Origin: Kroppenstedtia guangzhouensis | Lineage (GTDB): Bacteria; Bacillota; Bacilli; Thermoactinomycetales; DSM-45169 | DNA: 64,000 nt | Direction of reading: 5' to 3' | Assembly (NCBI RefSeq): GCF_014637345.1 | Contig: NZ_BMEX01000002.1 | Coordinates: 186,001 to 250,000 of the forward strand | In this document: in pieces, positions 48,345 through 57,157 of the stretch | How positions within the stretch are numbered: the stretch's first letter is position 1 | Layout of the letters: each line of letters begins with the position of its first letter | Program-made: the position numbers and the translations under genes | The notes under the pieces: model-generated | Told to the model about the DNA's origin: nothing | The model's input: only the letters and a program-made list of their open reading frames with translations | Database searches by the model: none

Positions 48345-49268
48345 TTAACCACTCACCGTCGGCTCCAGCACGGTCAAGGTGTTGTTATAGGTGTTCAGAT
48401 TGACCCTGGCACCGATGGGAAGGGCGGCTTTGTATGTTCCGTGTGCGGTGGCGAAGTTGGTCATCAATGGCTTTCCGAGGGGAACCAGGAATTCGCTGAT
48501 CAGATCCTCGTATGATTTCCCGTAAGCCACCTGACAACCTGCACACTCTCCCATAACCACACCGATACAATCATCAAACTTACCGGCCAGCTTCAGATGA
48601 TTCAGGTACCGATACACCTTGTTGATCGGTTCATGGGCCTCTTCCAGGAACAGAATTTTGTCCCGCACATCGATCTCATAAGGGGTTCCCAGGGTATCGA
48701 TAAAGGAGGTCAAGTTTCCCCCGACGATGGGCCCGGTCACATTTCCGGGAACCCGGCTCACCAGAGGAACTCCAGGGGGATTTTGTATGGCTCTGGGGGA
48801 GATGAGCGTGGACACCGCCGCAAAAAATTGGTCGAAGTTGTATGCCGGTGTCGCCAACTGGAAGTCGATGAGAAGAAGACTATGAAAGGTGATCAGATCC
48901 GCAGATTGATAGAGGACATTCAACAGGCTGGTGATGTCACTGTAGCCGGTGACAATTTTGGGGTGGCGCCGGATCGTATCGTAATCCAGATGCGGAAGGA
49001 TCCCGGCAACGCCCACACCACCCCTGGAGGGTAAAATCATTTTCACCTGTTCATTTTGAAACATGTTCATCAAATCGGAGGCTCGTTCCTGATCCGTGCC
49101 CGCCAGAAACCCGTTTTGAGCATAGACGTGTTCACCCAACAGGACTTGAAACCCCATGCTTTGCAAAGTTTGGACCCGCGCATCGATGACACTCGCATCT
49201 AACGGACTTCCCAAGGTCACGATTCCAATGGTATCCCCCGGTTGCAAAATGGGCGGTCTGACAGCCAT
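48345..49268 (-). CDS. S66 peptidase (LD-carboxypeptidase / MccF-like)
   Basis: 307 aa. Starts PPILQPGDTIGIVTLGSPLD. Catalytic Ser in TGYSDITSLL (about 107-116), Glu in FLEEAHEPINK and His in FATAHGTYKAALPIG make the S66 triad. Relatives trim murein tetrapeptides or hydrolyse peptide-nucleotide antibiotics such as microcin C; the choice cannot be made here. Single gene; the ATG has GGGGGAGGAACTT upstream. Confidence 0.88.
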   Translation of the reverse strand: MAVRPPILQPGDTIGIVTLGSPLDASVIDARVQTLQSMGFQVLLGEHVYAQNGFLAGTDQERASDLMNMFQNEQVKMILPSRGGVGVAGILPHLDYDTIRRHPKIVTGYSDITSLLNVLYQSADLITFHSLLLIDFQLATPAYNFDQFFAAVSTLISPRAIQNPPGVPLVSRVPGNVTGPIVGGNLTSFIDTLGTPYEIDVRDKILFLEEAHEPINKVYRYLNHLKLAGKFDDCIGVVMGECAGCQVAYGKSYEDLISEFLVPLGKPLMTNFATAHGTYKAALPIGARVNLNTYNNTLTVLEPTVSG

Positions 49269-49404
49269 AAGTTCCTCCCCCTTCCTCTCCAGACACTTCT
49301 CTTTGCCTAATCATATTGGGAAAGGGTGACACCCATGACTCGGAAAAGAGAGTCCATCAGCCCGGCTCCCGCAGAGGTAAGATCCAAAAGTTCACCGGAA
49401 ACTA

Positions 49405-49443
49405 AAAAAGCCCGACCCCGCGGCAAGGGAGTCGGACTTTAGA
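49405..49443 (-). terminator. Terminator after the OmpA-like remnant
   Basis: AAGTCCGACTCCC pairs with GGGGTCGGGCTT, then TTTTTTAG on the minus strand. Confidence 0.75.
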
Positions 49444-49500
49444 CCTTTGTTCTTTCCCCAATCTGATTCACTCCGGTTCATCACCGAGCCCTTTTATCAG

Positions 49501-49823
49501 CTACTTACTGTCCACAATGATTTCCACCCGCCGGTTTTTTTGACGGTTGTGATCACTGTTGTTGGGGACCACCGGGTGTTTCTTGCCAAGCCCTTGGTCT
49601 TCAAATGTATGCCGGGAATCCCGCACTCTTTCACCAAGTAATCTTTCACCGCTTCAGCCCGTTCCTCGGACAACTTTTGATTGTATGCGGCGCTTCCCCG
49701 GTCATCGGTATGGCCGTAGATTCGAACCGTTCCCTTGTAACCTTCCAAACTTTTCCCCAGTTTGTCCAACTCGGGACGGGCTTTGGAGCGAATCTTGCTC
49801 TGATCCGTGTCAAACAAGACCAA
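49501..49823 (-). pseudogene. OmpA/MotB-like peptidoglycan-binding domain, truncated and frameshifted
   Basis: The frame from 49823 reads VLFDTDQSKIRSKARPELDKL, GHTDDRGSAAYNQKLSEERAEAVKDYL (classic OmpA C-domain), then shifts near 49595. The next register continues GLGKKHPVVPNNSDHN and RQKNRRVEIIVDSK, the expected end. No N-terminal part (signal, anchor) remains upstream. Confidence 0.85.
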
Positions 49824-49939
49824 CTAAAGGATAAACGGATACTCTCCGGGAAAATAGACTGAAAGGCCTATCCCATTCCACCCAGAAAACATTATGCTAT
49901 TCTTAAATATGAAGATGACAGGAATGGGAGGTGAAGGAA

Positions 49940-50545
49940 TTGATCAGTATTTACCAATTGAAGCCCAGGTTTCAAAAGTTGCTGCGGCCCGGGGTGCGAC
50001 GCCTGGCTGAAGCCGGGGTGACAGCCAATCAGGTGACAACGGCAGCTGCCCTGTTGTCGGTGGCCACCGGAGCGGTGATTGCCTTGAATCCCTTCGTCTC
50101 CTCTTTTTTGTTTTTGCTTCCTCCTGTTTTGTTTCTTCGCATGGCGCTAAATGCCGTGGACGGGATGCTGGCCCGGGAACACGGTCTGAAAAGCCCTCTC
50201 GGTCAAATACTGAATGAGTTGGGGGATGTGATTTCCGATGCGGCACTTTATCTCCCCTTTGCCCTGATTCCGGGAATCTCTCCGGTTCCTGTCGTGTTGA
50301 TCACTGTGTTGGCCATCGTCAGCGAGATGGCGGGGGTACTGGGAACCGTGATCGGTGGGAGCCGCCGTTATGACGGTCCGATGGGAAAAAGCGACCGTGC
50401 CTTTGTTTTCGGCCTGCTGGCGTTGATCCTCGCATTCGGCATTGAAGCCCATCTCTGGGTCGATGTCATCCTGTCTGTGACGGCACTTTTGATTGCAGTA
50501 AATGTGGTGATTCGTGTACGACGAGGGGTGAAGGAGGCGGAGTAA
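49940..50545 (+). CDS. CDP-alcohol phosphatidyltransferase (YnbA-like)
   Basis: About 201 aa from a TTG at 49940 with GGAGG 8 nt upstream. Six membrane helices. The catalytic motif reads NAVDGMLAREHGLKSPLG then NELGDVISD, fitting DxxDGxxAR-x8-G-x3-D-x3-D except that the first Asp is Asn. Makes a phospholipid by displacing CMP from CDP-diacylglycerol. First of a three-gene operon with a CdsA and a PlsC, like the E. coli ynbA-ynbB pair. Confidence 0.88.
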   Translation: MISIYQLKPRFQKLLRPGVRRLAEAGVTANQVTTAAALLSVATGAVIALNPFVSSFLFLLPPVLFLRMALNAVDGMLAREHGLKSPLGQILNELGDVISDAALYLPFALIPGISPVPVVLITVLAIVSEMAGVLGTVIGGSRRYDGPMGKSDRAFVFGLLALILAFGIEAHLWVDVILSVTALLIAVNVVIRVRRGVKEAE

Positions 50546-50548
50546 TCG

Positions 50549-51487
50549 ATGTATCTAAGCGAGATTCCCCGGGAAATTCTGATGGTCATGGCTGGAATCT
50601 TCGGTCTTTTGGTGACGGCCAGCCTGGTCAATCTGTTGTTGGTTCGCCTGAAGCCCGATTCGGATTTTCGGGAGTTGACGTTACGCATCAAGTCCTGGTG
50701 GATCATGGCCACGCTGTTCACCCTGGCAATCGTGATCAGCCGGAATATCTCGATCGCCTTTTTCGCATTTTTGAGCTTTTTGGCCTTAAAGGAATATTTC
50801 ACATTGATCCCGACTCAAAGAGCCCATCGGCATGTCTTGTTTTGGGCATATCTGTCGATTCCCGTCCAGTTTTTTTGGATTTATGTCGGTTGGTACGGTA
50901 TGTTTATTATTTTTATCCCGGTCTACATGTTTCTTCTCATCCCCTTTGTGATGATCCTGATCGGTGAGAATAAAGGCTTCCTCCGGACAGTGGGCACAGT
51001 TCACTGGGGAATGATGATGATGGTGTTCGGTCTGAGCCATATCGCTTACCTGTTGGCATTGCCGGGAGAAAGTCATCAGGCGGGGGGCGCCGGGTTGATT
51101 CTCTACCTGGTGATTCTGACCCAGTGCAATGATGTGGCCCAGTATATCTGGGGCAAATCATTCGGCCGGCACCAGGTGGTGCCCAAGGTCAGTCCCAATA
51201 AAACAGTGGAAGGATTGCTGGGAGGTGCTCTGAGCACGGTGGCGCTGGCCTTCCTGCTCGCTCCTTTGCTGACCCCCCTTGATACATGGCACACGCTGAC
51301 CTCCGGTCTGCTGATCGGTTTGGGCGGATTTATCGGAGATGTCAATATCTCAGCCCTGAAACGGGATCTCGGCGTCAAGGACAGTGGCAGCATGATTCCG
51401 GGACACGGTGGAATCCTGGATCGTGTGGACAGCCTCACCTACACCGCTCCTTTGTTTTTCCATTTCATCCACTATTATTATTATTGA
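50549..51487 (+). CDS. Phosphatidate cytidylyltransferase (CdsA/YnbB-like)
   Basis: 312 aa, eight or nine membrane segments. The CDP-DAG synthase signature is at the C-terminus: LKRDLGVKDSGSMIPGHGG ILDRVDS (about residues 272-296, given in two parts). GKSFGRHQVVPKVSPNKTVEG precedes it. The C-terminus ends HYYYY. It supplies CDP-diacylglycerol to the gene before it. RBS AAGGAGGCGGAG. Confidence 0.93.
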   Translation: MYLSEIPREILMVMAGIFGLLVTASLVNLLLVRLKPDSDFRELTLRIKSWWIMATLFTLAIVISRNISIAFFAFLSFLALKEYFTLIPTQRAHRHVLFWAYLSIPVQFFWIYVGWYGMFIIFIPVYMFLLIPFVMILIGENKGFLRTVGTVHWGMMMMVFGLSHIAYLLALPGESHQAGGAGLILYLVILTQCNDVAQYIWGKSFGRHQVVPKVSPNKTVEGLLGGALSTVALAFLLAPLLTPLDTWHTLTSGLLIGLGGFIGDVNISALKRDLGVKDSGSMIPGHGGILDRVDSLTYTAPLFFHFIHYYYY

Positions 51488-51502
51488 GCAGAGGGGAGAA
51501 CG

Positions 51503-52141
51503 ATGGGACTCCTGCGCTGGTTATTTTCACTGTTGATTGTCCGTCCCCTGACCCTGATCGTACTGGGAATCAATATCCGGCATCGGGAGCGATTGCCAAA
51601 AAAAGGGCCGGCAATCTTGGTGGCGAACCACAATTCCCACTTGGACACTCTGGTGATGATGACCCTGTTTCCACTTCGGATGCAGAACCGGATCCGCCCG
51701 GTGGCGGCAGCGGATTATTTTCTCAAAAACCGATGGATGGCCTGGTTTTCCCTGAATATCATGCACATCATCCCCCTCCAAAGAAAAGGGGGCAAAAAGA
51801 ACCGGGATCTGTTCCAGGGTATATACACTGCGTTGGATCAAGGGGACCTGGTGATTCTGTACCCGGAAGGCTCCCGAGGAGAGCCGGAACGATTGCAAAG
51901 GTACAAATCAGGAATTTATCATCTGGCCCGGAAGCGTCCCGATGTGCCGATTCATCCGATTTTTATGCATGGTCTGGGAAAAGCTTTGCCCAAGGGGGAC
52001 CCGATCCTGGTGCCATTCTTCTGCGATGTCTTCGTTGGAGAACCCTTCCGGTGGCAAGAGGATAAACAAGCCTTTATGGAGGAATTGAACCTCCGCATGG
52101 CTGAACTGGCCGGGGAAGGGGATTTCGCTCCGTGGGAATAA
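51503..52141 (+). CDS. Lysophospholipid acyltransferase (PlsC type)
   Basis: 212 aa. Membrane anchor near 5-25, catalytic NHNSHLD (Nx HX4D box) at about 47-53, and the glycerol-phosphate site YPEGSRGEPERL. Makes phosphatidic acid from lyso-PA. Third gene of the operon; AGAGGGGAGAACG precedes the ATG. Confidence 0.92.
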   Translation: MGLLRWLFSLLIVRPLTLIVLGINIRHRERLPKKGPAILVANHNSHLDTLVMMTLFPLRMQNRIRPVAAADYFLKNRWMAWFSLNIMHIIPLQRKGGKKNRDLFQGIYTALDQGDLVILYPEGSRGEPERLQRYKSGIYHLARKRPDVPIHPIFMHGLGKALPKGDPILVPFFCDVFVGEPFRWQEDKQAFMEELNLRMAELAGEGDFAPWE

Positions 52142-52278
52142 TTGTTTACGATGTAGTGGGGAGCGGCAGAGGTAACGTTATTCGTTACCGTCCGGGACGT
52201 ACTGTAGACCCTCATCAGATGCGCGCTCTTTGTGGGCACATGGCCAAGCACTCCTCGGTGCAGCCTGATGTTCCTTGA
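52132..52278 (+). CDS. Possible small ORF (48 aa)
   Basis: A GTG-started frame overlapping the end of plsC: IVYDVVGSGRGNVIRYRPG then RTVDPHQMRALCG. Composition looks protein-like, with a weak ribosome site GGGGATTTCGCTCC. Could be a fragment of a larger lost gene. Confidence 0.3.
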   Translation: MGIIVYDVVGSGRGNVIRYRPGRTVDPHQMRALCGHMAKHSSVQPDVP

Positions 52279-52845
52279 GGGACTATATTATCTTTCCGGT
52301 CATCCGCTTTGCCGGGGCATCTGTTGACAGGCTGGATCAGTCATTTTCTGTTGAAAACCTGGTCACTGAAGATCAAAAATACACTCTTTGGATGAGGGCG
52401 CGATTCCTCTTTTTCGGGATCCATTTCACTTATCATCCATGGTAGGGAGACCTGGCTCAGGTCTCCCCCTTACTTAAAAAAGCAAATTCCACTTTGCAAA
52501 ACGGGTGATGAATCCCCGGAGAAATGATAAAGTGAAGCATGAATAGGAAGCGATCACAGGAGCAGGGAAAAAACTCTCTGATATCCAAGAGCTTTCACAG
52601 GAGTGAACCATCCCTGGAAAGGAGCTTGCCTCAATATATCATGGGACAACCCTGTTTTAAGCTCCTCTGTTGCCGGACCATCGGAGCTTCCCTTGCTCCG
52701 GCAATAAGCTTCAGCTCATGGATGACTGTCGGGCTTTTTCCGGGAATTTTGTCATCCTTGTGTGATACTTCCGTAACACGGCTTGTGTAGAATAATGTGG
52801 TGTGAGGTCCTGAATAATAAAGATAAATGGAGGTGTCCCCCCATC
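52279..52845. other. 567-nt gap before the squalene/phytoene synthase gene
   Basis: Holds a hairpin GGGAGACCTG / CAGGTCTCCC (52446-52468) that may terminate the phospholipid operon. An 83-aa frame at 52539-52790 has no family match or ribosome site and is probably not a gene. Confidence 0.45.
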
Positions 52846-53652
52846 GTGGACTTACATAAAGATGCAATCGAAGTTCTGCGCAAAACGAGTCGAACCTTCT
52901 TCATCCCCATCAGTCGCCTGCCATCTGAATTGAAAGAGGCGGTTGCTGCCTCCTATCTCTGCATGAGAGCGATTGACGAAATTGAAGATCATCCCCGACT
53001 TCCTTCCGAACCCAAGGTGAGCCTGTTGCGGTCCATCGGCAGAATCCTTAGAAAACCCTTCAACGACAATGAAATAACGACAATACTTCAACCCTACAAA
53101 ACTTTCCTTCCGGAAGTCACTCTGCGAATGACGGATTGGATAAAATTGATTCCTTCCACCATCCAACAAAATATCCTTCGTTCCACTGCAACGATGGCTG
53201 AAGGCATGGCTGAATGGGTATCTAAAAAATGGAATGTCCGTACAAAGGAAGAATTGGATCAATACACCTATTATGTTGCAGGTCTGGTCGGTGTCCTGCT
53301 CAACGACCTTTGGAAATGGTACGACGGCACCGATGCCGATCAGGATCTGGCTGTCGCCTACGGCCGGGGGTTACAAGCGGTCAACATTATCCGCAATCGG
53401 GAAGAAGATCTTTCTCGCGGGGTTGATTTCTTTCCCGATGGCTGGGGCTTTGATGAGATGTTTGCCTACGCCCGTCATCACCTGGCCCAGGCGGATATTT
53501 ATACGGACAGCATCCAATCCCCCCCGGTTCTCGACTTTTGCAAGATCCCGCTGATCCTCGCCCATGGGACCCTTCAGGCCATGGAAGAGGGGGCAGAAAA
53601 ACTGAGCCGGGCCGAAGTGACTCAATTGGTGAAGAAGGCAACCGGTGAGTAA
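52846..53652 (+). CDS. Squalene/phytoene synthase family protein
   Basis: About 268 aa from a GTG at 52846 (GGAGGTG upstream; a longer frame starts at 52783). First Asp-rich motif intact: YLCMRAIDEIEDHPRLPSE. The second, normally RDxxxD, reads NIIRNREEDLSRGVDFFPDG, so its first Asp is Asn. Substrate-binding LLNDLWKWYDG is present. Family members join two prenyl diphosphates head to head; some Bacillus members (YisP) instead act as farnesyl-diphosphate phosphatase. The changed motif makes true synthase activity uncertain. No carotenoid genes are adjacent. Confidence 0.85.
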   Translation: MDLHKDAIEVLRKTSRTFFIPISRLPSELKEAVAASYLCMRAIDEIEDHPRLPSEPKVSLLRSIGRILRKPFNDNEITTILQPYKTFLPEVTLRMTDWIKLIPSTIQQNILRSTATMAEGMAEWVSKKWNVRTKEELDQYTYYVAGLVGVLLNDLWKWYDGTDADQDLAVAYGRGLQAVNIIRNREEDLSRGVDFFPDGWGFDEMFAYARHHLAQADIYTDSIQSPPVLDFCKIPLILAHGTLQAMEEGAEKLSRAEVTQLVKKATGE

Positions 53653-53664
53653 ACCGATCGCAAA

Positions 53665-53699
53665 AAGAAACCGTACCCAACCGGACGGTTTCTTTTTGG
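53665..53699 (+). terminator. Terminator of the squalene/phytoene synthase gene
   Basis: AAGAAACCGT / ACGGTTTCTT hairpin with TTTTTGG after it. Confidence 0.85.
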
Positions 53700-53835
53700 T
53701 TTCCGCCAGGGTTCAACCCTTTGGCTCAACACCTGCCGCTTCTTTTAATCACAGTTCAGGAGCTGTTCATGAACTGTTAAGTTTTTAGTACTAGTATTTG
53801 AAAAGACACCTGTTAAAAAAGGAGTATCCAGAGAA

Positions 53836-54294
53836 GTGAGTAAACCCTTCATCCCCACCCAAAAACATTCCATCATCCTATTTGACGGGGTGTGCAATTT
53901 CTGCAATGGTTGGGTGAAATTTGTCATCCGGCGTGACAGAAAAGCTCAATTCCGCTTTTCCTCATACCAATCGGAGGTTGCAAAACGTCTCTTTCAAGCC
54001 CATCACATCGATCCCACTGGGGTGGATTCCATCATTTTGATGGAGAATGGCCACTGTTATACGGAATCCACGGCAGTGCTCCATATTCTCAGAAAGATGG
54101 ATGGAATCTGGCCTGGATTGTATGTGTTGATATGGATCCCGAGACCCCTGCGGGATGGAGTCTATCGCTGGTTCGCCAAAAACCGTTACAGATTTTTTGG
54201 AAAACAGTCTGCCTGTATGATACCCACCCCGGAAATCCGAGAGCGATTTCTGGATCTACCTGGAAAGGATGAAGCTTCTCATGAAACACAGTAG
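53836..54294 (+). CDS. DCC-family thiol-disulfide oxidoreductase (DUF393)
   Basis: 152 aa from a GTG. Family motif IILFDGVCNFCNGWVKFVIRRD near the N-terminus, with the DxxCxxC redox site, then FSSYQSEVAKRLF and a C-terminal RWFAKNRYRFFGK. It overlaps the DoxX-like gene by 26 nt. Confidence 0.9.
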   Translation: MSKPFIPTQKHSIILFDGVCNFCNGWVKFVIRRDRKAQFRFSSYQSEVAKRLFQAHHIDPTGVDSIILMENGHCYTESTAVLHILRKMDGIWPGLYVLIWIPRPLRDGVYRWFAKNRYRFFGKQSACMIPTPEIRERFLDLPGKDEASHETQ

Positions 54295-54730
54295 ATTCAT
54301 TCGGGTGTTGAAACAATCCGTTCCCACCACCTTCCGTCTTTTTCTGGGCATCGTTTTCCTGATTTACGGACTGGTTAAATTGTATCCCGGCCAATTCGGC
54401 GTCCCCGGTCCCGATGCCGTTACCACCAACGGAGAAGGGTTTGTGATGGCTTGGACCTTTTTCGGCTATTCCCGTATCTATGAAATCATGATCGGTTTGG
54501 GTGAGATCATCTCCGCTCTCTTGATTATGATTCCCAGGACAGCGACATTGGGCGCCATCTGCTATTTTCCCATCGTGATCAATGTCACCATGGTCAACTA
54601 TGTCTTTGAAATCGGAGTGCAGGATTTAAGCACCGTCATGACGATCATGTGCATGATTTTGTTATGGCTGGACCGGGATCGCTTGTTGCTCTTGTTGGAG
54701 AAAAGAGAAAAGGAGGAGACCAGTCTGTGA
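54269..54730 (+). CDS. DoxX-like membrane protein
   Basis: 153 aa (a second ATG at 54281 is equally possible). Four membrane helices with RLFLGIVFLIYGLVKLYPGQF and IYEIMIGLGEIISALLIMIP. DoxX-type proteins often pair with thiol oxidoreductases; here with the DCC protein upstream. Confidence 0.85.
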   Translation: MKLLMKHSRFIRVLKQSVPTTFRLFLGIVFLIYGLVKLYPGQFGVPGPDAVTTNGEGFVMAWTFFGYSRIYEIMIGLGEIISALLIMIPRTATLGAICYFPIVINVTMVNYVFEIGVQDLSTVMTIMCMILLWLDRDRLLLLLEKREKEETSL

Positions 54731-54852
54731 CAAGCTTTATGATCTTACTCCTGGTTGTCATTTTTGCTCTCAGCACAGGTTATTATTGGATTCGGGATCT
54801 CCAAAGAAATCCCAAACAGGACAGTCGCTCCCCATCCGACCTCAAACATTGA
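54727..54852 (+). CDS. Small single-helix membrane protein (41 aa)
   Basis: GTG start inside the DoxX stop (GTGA), with AAAGGAGGAG ahead. One membrane helix FMILLLVVIFALSTGYYW then a charged tail RDLQRNPKQDSRSPSDLKH. Third gene of the DCC-DoxX operon; family unknown to me. Confidence 0.7.
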   Translation: MTSFMILLLVVIFALSTGYYWIRDLQRNPKQDSRSPSDLKH

Positions 54853-54885
54853 ACGGGTACAAACGGATACAGGGCCGAAAGGAGA

Positions 54886-54930
54886 ATTCCGCAACGCTGT
54901 CAAGCTGTTGCGGTTCTCTTTTTTATGAAC
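54886..54930 (+). terminator. Terminator of the DCC-DoxX operon
   Basis: CCGCAACGCT / AGCTGTTGCGG hairpin followed by TTCTCTTTTTTA; it runs into the 3' end of the antiporter gene on the other strand. Confidence 0.75.
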
Positions 54931-56393
54931 AGGAGAATAGCCACGATACAAATTGTGGAAGCCGCCAATCCCAGCCACACTTGGTGTGAGAAACCGTAGA
55001 CTAAATACCCGATCCCGGCACTTCCCGCCGCCAACAAAGCATAAGGCAGCTGTGTACGCACGTGATCGATGTGATCACACTGCGCACCGGCGGAGGAGAG
55101 GATCGTCGTGTCGGAAATCGGTGAGCAATGATCGCCAAAGACCGCCCCGGCCAGGACAGCACCGATGAAGGGAAGCACCCAGTCCGGCGAAAATTGACCG
55201 GCGACGGCGGCGCCGATGGGAATCATAATGGCAAAGGTACCCCAGGAGGTCCCCGTCGCAAAAGCCATGATCCCGGCGATTACGAACAGCGCCACTGGCA
55301 TCACTTCCAGCGGCAGACTCGCCGATTTCACCAATCCGGCCAAATACTCACCGGTCCCCAGTTTCTTCACAATATCGCCGATCGACCAAGCAAGAACCAG
55401 AATCACCACCGCACCGAGCATACTTTCCATCCCCTTGGAAAAAGTGGGGAGAAAATCTTTTGCCCGAACCCGTTTACGGGGAATGTAAAGAACAGCGGCG
55501 AAAATAACGGAGATCACACCGGCATAAAGCAGTGAGATCATCACATTGGCATCTCCCAAGGCCTGGACGACATCTTTATTTTTGCTGAAATAGCCCCCCG
55601 TCTGCAATATGAAAAATAGGGTGGCTCCGATCAGTACTGCCAGGGGAAGCACCAGGTCCACGGCACGGTTGCCCGGATCCTCTGTGTCCACCCGATCTTT
55701 GCGGACATTATTCATCGCTTGTTGCTCATGCTTTTTCATCGGTCCGAGATCAATCCGGAGCCAAATCGTCAGCAACAGCAACAAAAGCGCCAGGATGGCA
55801 TAGTAATTGGCAGGAACCAATGCGATAAAAGCAGTTATCGGAGTCAATCCCACATCGTATTGTTCGATGGGTTTTGCGATCTGTGACAGCAAATAGGCAC
55901 CCCAGCTGGACAGCGGGACCAGAATGCAGATGGGAGCCGCCGTCGAATCCAGGATATAGGCCAGTTTGGCCCGGGACACCCCTTGCCGGTCCGTGATGGG
56001 GCGTGCAATTTGCCCCACAGCCAAACAGTTGAAATAATCGTCAATAAAGACGGCACATCCCGAAGCGAAAGGCACCATCTGGGCACCCGAGCGCGACTTC
56101 ACCTTGGACATGGCCCAGCGACCGAACCCTTCCGCTCCCCCCGATGCGCTCACGAGGGCGGTCAATCCTCCCAATACCAGCAGAAAGATGATGTTGGGGA
56201 CAGCCCATTCCGGATCGGCAACTTGTGCAAAAACGACTTGAAAAGAATCAGTCAATCCTTGGGTGACCGAAAAGTCAGCCAAGATCAAACTACCGCTGAC
56301 AATACCGAGAAATAGAGAAAGAATCACTTCTCGGGTCAACAACGCCGCCCCGATGGCAATCAACGGCGGAAGTAAGGATAACCAAGTCTCCAC
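54900..56393 (-). CDS. NhaC-family Na+/H+ antiporter
   Basis: 497 aa from a GTG with AAAGGAGAG upstream. About eleven membrane segments. Family stretches: LILADFSVTQGL, GCAVFIDDYFNCLAVGQI, DSTAAPICILVPLSSWGAY, FATGTSWGTFAIMIPI and AGAVFGDHCSPISDTTILSS. Exchanges Na+ (or Na+/malate-lactate in some relatives) for protons. Single gene. Confidence 0.92.
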   Translation of the reverse strand: METWLSLLPPLIAIGAALLTREVILSLFLGIVSGSLILADFSVTQGLTDSFQVVFAQVADPEWAVPNIIFLLVLGGLTALVSASGGAEGFGRWAMSKVKSRSGAQMVPFASGCAVFIDDYFNCLAVGQIARPITDRQGVSRAKLAYILDSTAAPICILVPLSSWGAYLLSQIAKPIEQYDVGLTPITAFIALVPANYYAILALLLLLLTIWLRIDLGPMKKHEQQAMNNVRKDRVDTEDPGNRAVDLVLPLAVLIGATLFFILQTGGYFSKNKDVVQALGDANVMISLLYAGVISVIFAAVLYIPRKRVRAKDFLPTFSKGMESMLGAVVILVLAWSIGDIVKKLGTGEYLAGLVKSASLPLEVMPVALFVIAGIMAFATGTSWGTFAIMIPIGAAVAGQFSPDWVLPFIGAVLAGAVFGDHCSPISDTTILSSAGAQCDHIDHVRTQLPYALLAAGSAGIGYLVYGFSHQVWLGLAASTICIVAILLFIKKRTATA

Positions 56394-56860
56394 AAACAGC
56401 TTCTCTCCTTTCCCTCGACGAAAGATGATGTGTTTTCAATCATACCATTGTCGGGTATACGATCAAATAGAATAAACCTAATGTTATAAATCACCATAAA
56501 TCATGAATGTAAAGTCCATTCCCGAAAACGGTGATATTGGTTGATAATGAACAACAATCCGACAACATATGGTGCTTTTAAGTATGACCGGGAACATTAA
56601 TCAGGGATTTCGATGATTGGGATAAAACATTGGGGGCCTCAGTAAAAGCGAAAAAACTGAACATAATTACCTTCTATAAAGAAGGCTCTGACATTGATGA
56701 CATCAGAGAAGAATGCTACCTATTTCCCAATCTCACTTTTATTTCTACTATAAAAACGACCATTGACAACTTGAGGCCAGCAGTCGTTTTTATAGTAGTG
56801 TCGCCACTCACATTTTCGTTTTCAGAGGAAAGAAATTTCATTAATTTCTATGTAGCCTAA
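56394..56860. other. AT-rich gap with a perfect 16-bp inverted repeat
   Basis: CTACTATAAAAACGAC (56745-56760) and its inverse (56783-56798) flank a 22-nt loop. Internal T-runs fit a terminator for the leftward peptide island that ends at 56861. An overlapping 76-codon frame at 56630-56860 includes the repeat and is probably not a gene. Confidence 0.6.
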
Positions 56861-57157
56861 TTAAACGGAATGACTTTCTTTTCGATTTAATAGCCAAGCC
56901 AATCCCATGTTGGTCAGTCCACCTAGTAATCCTATAAAGAGGACACCGGGACCAAAGGTCATCTGATGGGATCCATCCGCCTGTACCTGATAATTAAAGA
57001 TGAGACCCCCAAATAACGAATGCCGAAAGGAAGACCAACCATTCATATCCGATAATATACCAAAGATGAGATAGCCTAAGGCGGTCAAGAGACTAAATAA
57101 AACAAATCCAAACAAAAAGGGACGAAAGAGAGAGATTATCTTAGTTCTTGTCTTCAT
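56861..57157 (-). CDS. Small membrane protein of the peptide island (98 aa)
   Basis: Two membrane helices (about 8-33 and 70-90) around a loop with NYQVQADGSHQMTFGPG. Its start overlaps the protease gene stop by 4 nt, so it is translated with the island. Size, topology and last place in the operon would fit an immunity protein; that is inference only. Confidence 0.7.
   Translation of the reverse strand: MKTRTKIISLFRPFLFGFVLFSLLTALGYLIFGILSDMNGWSSFRHSLFGGLIFNYQVQADGSHQMTFGPGVLFIGLLGGLTNMGLAWLLNRKESHSV

Noticed and set aside
52539-52790. 83-aa ORF upstream of the prenyl-synthase-family gene
   Set aside because: No ribosome site, no family resemblance, and composition typical of random sequence.
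56630-56860. 76-aa ORF at the left edge of the peptide island
   Set aside because: It contains both arms of a perfect 16-bp inverted repeat that looks like a terminator, and starts without a ribosome site.
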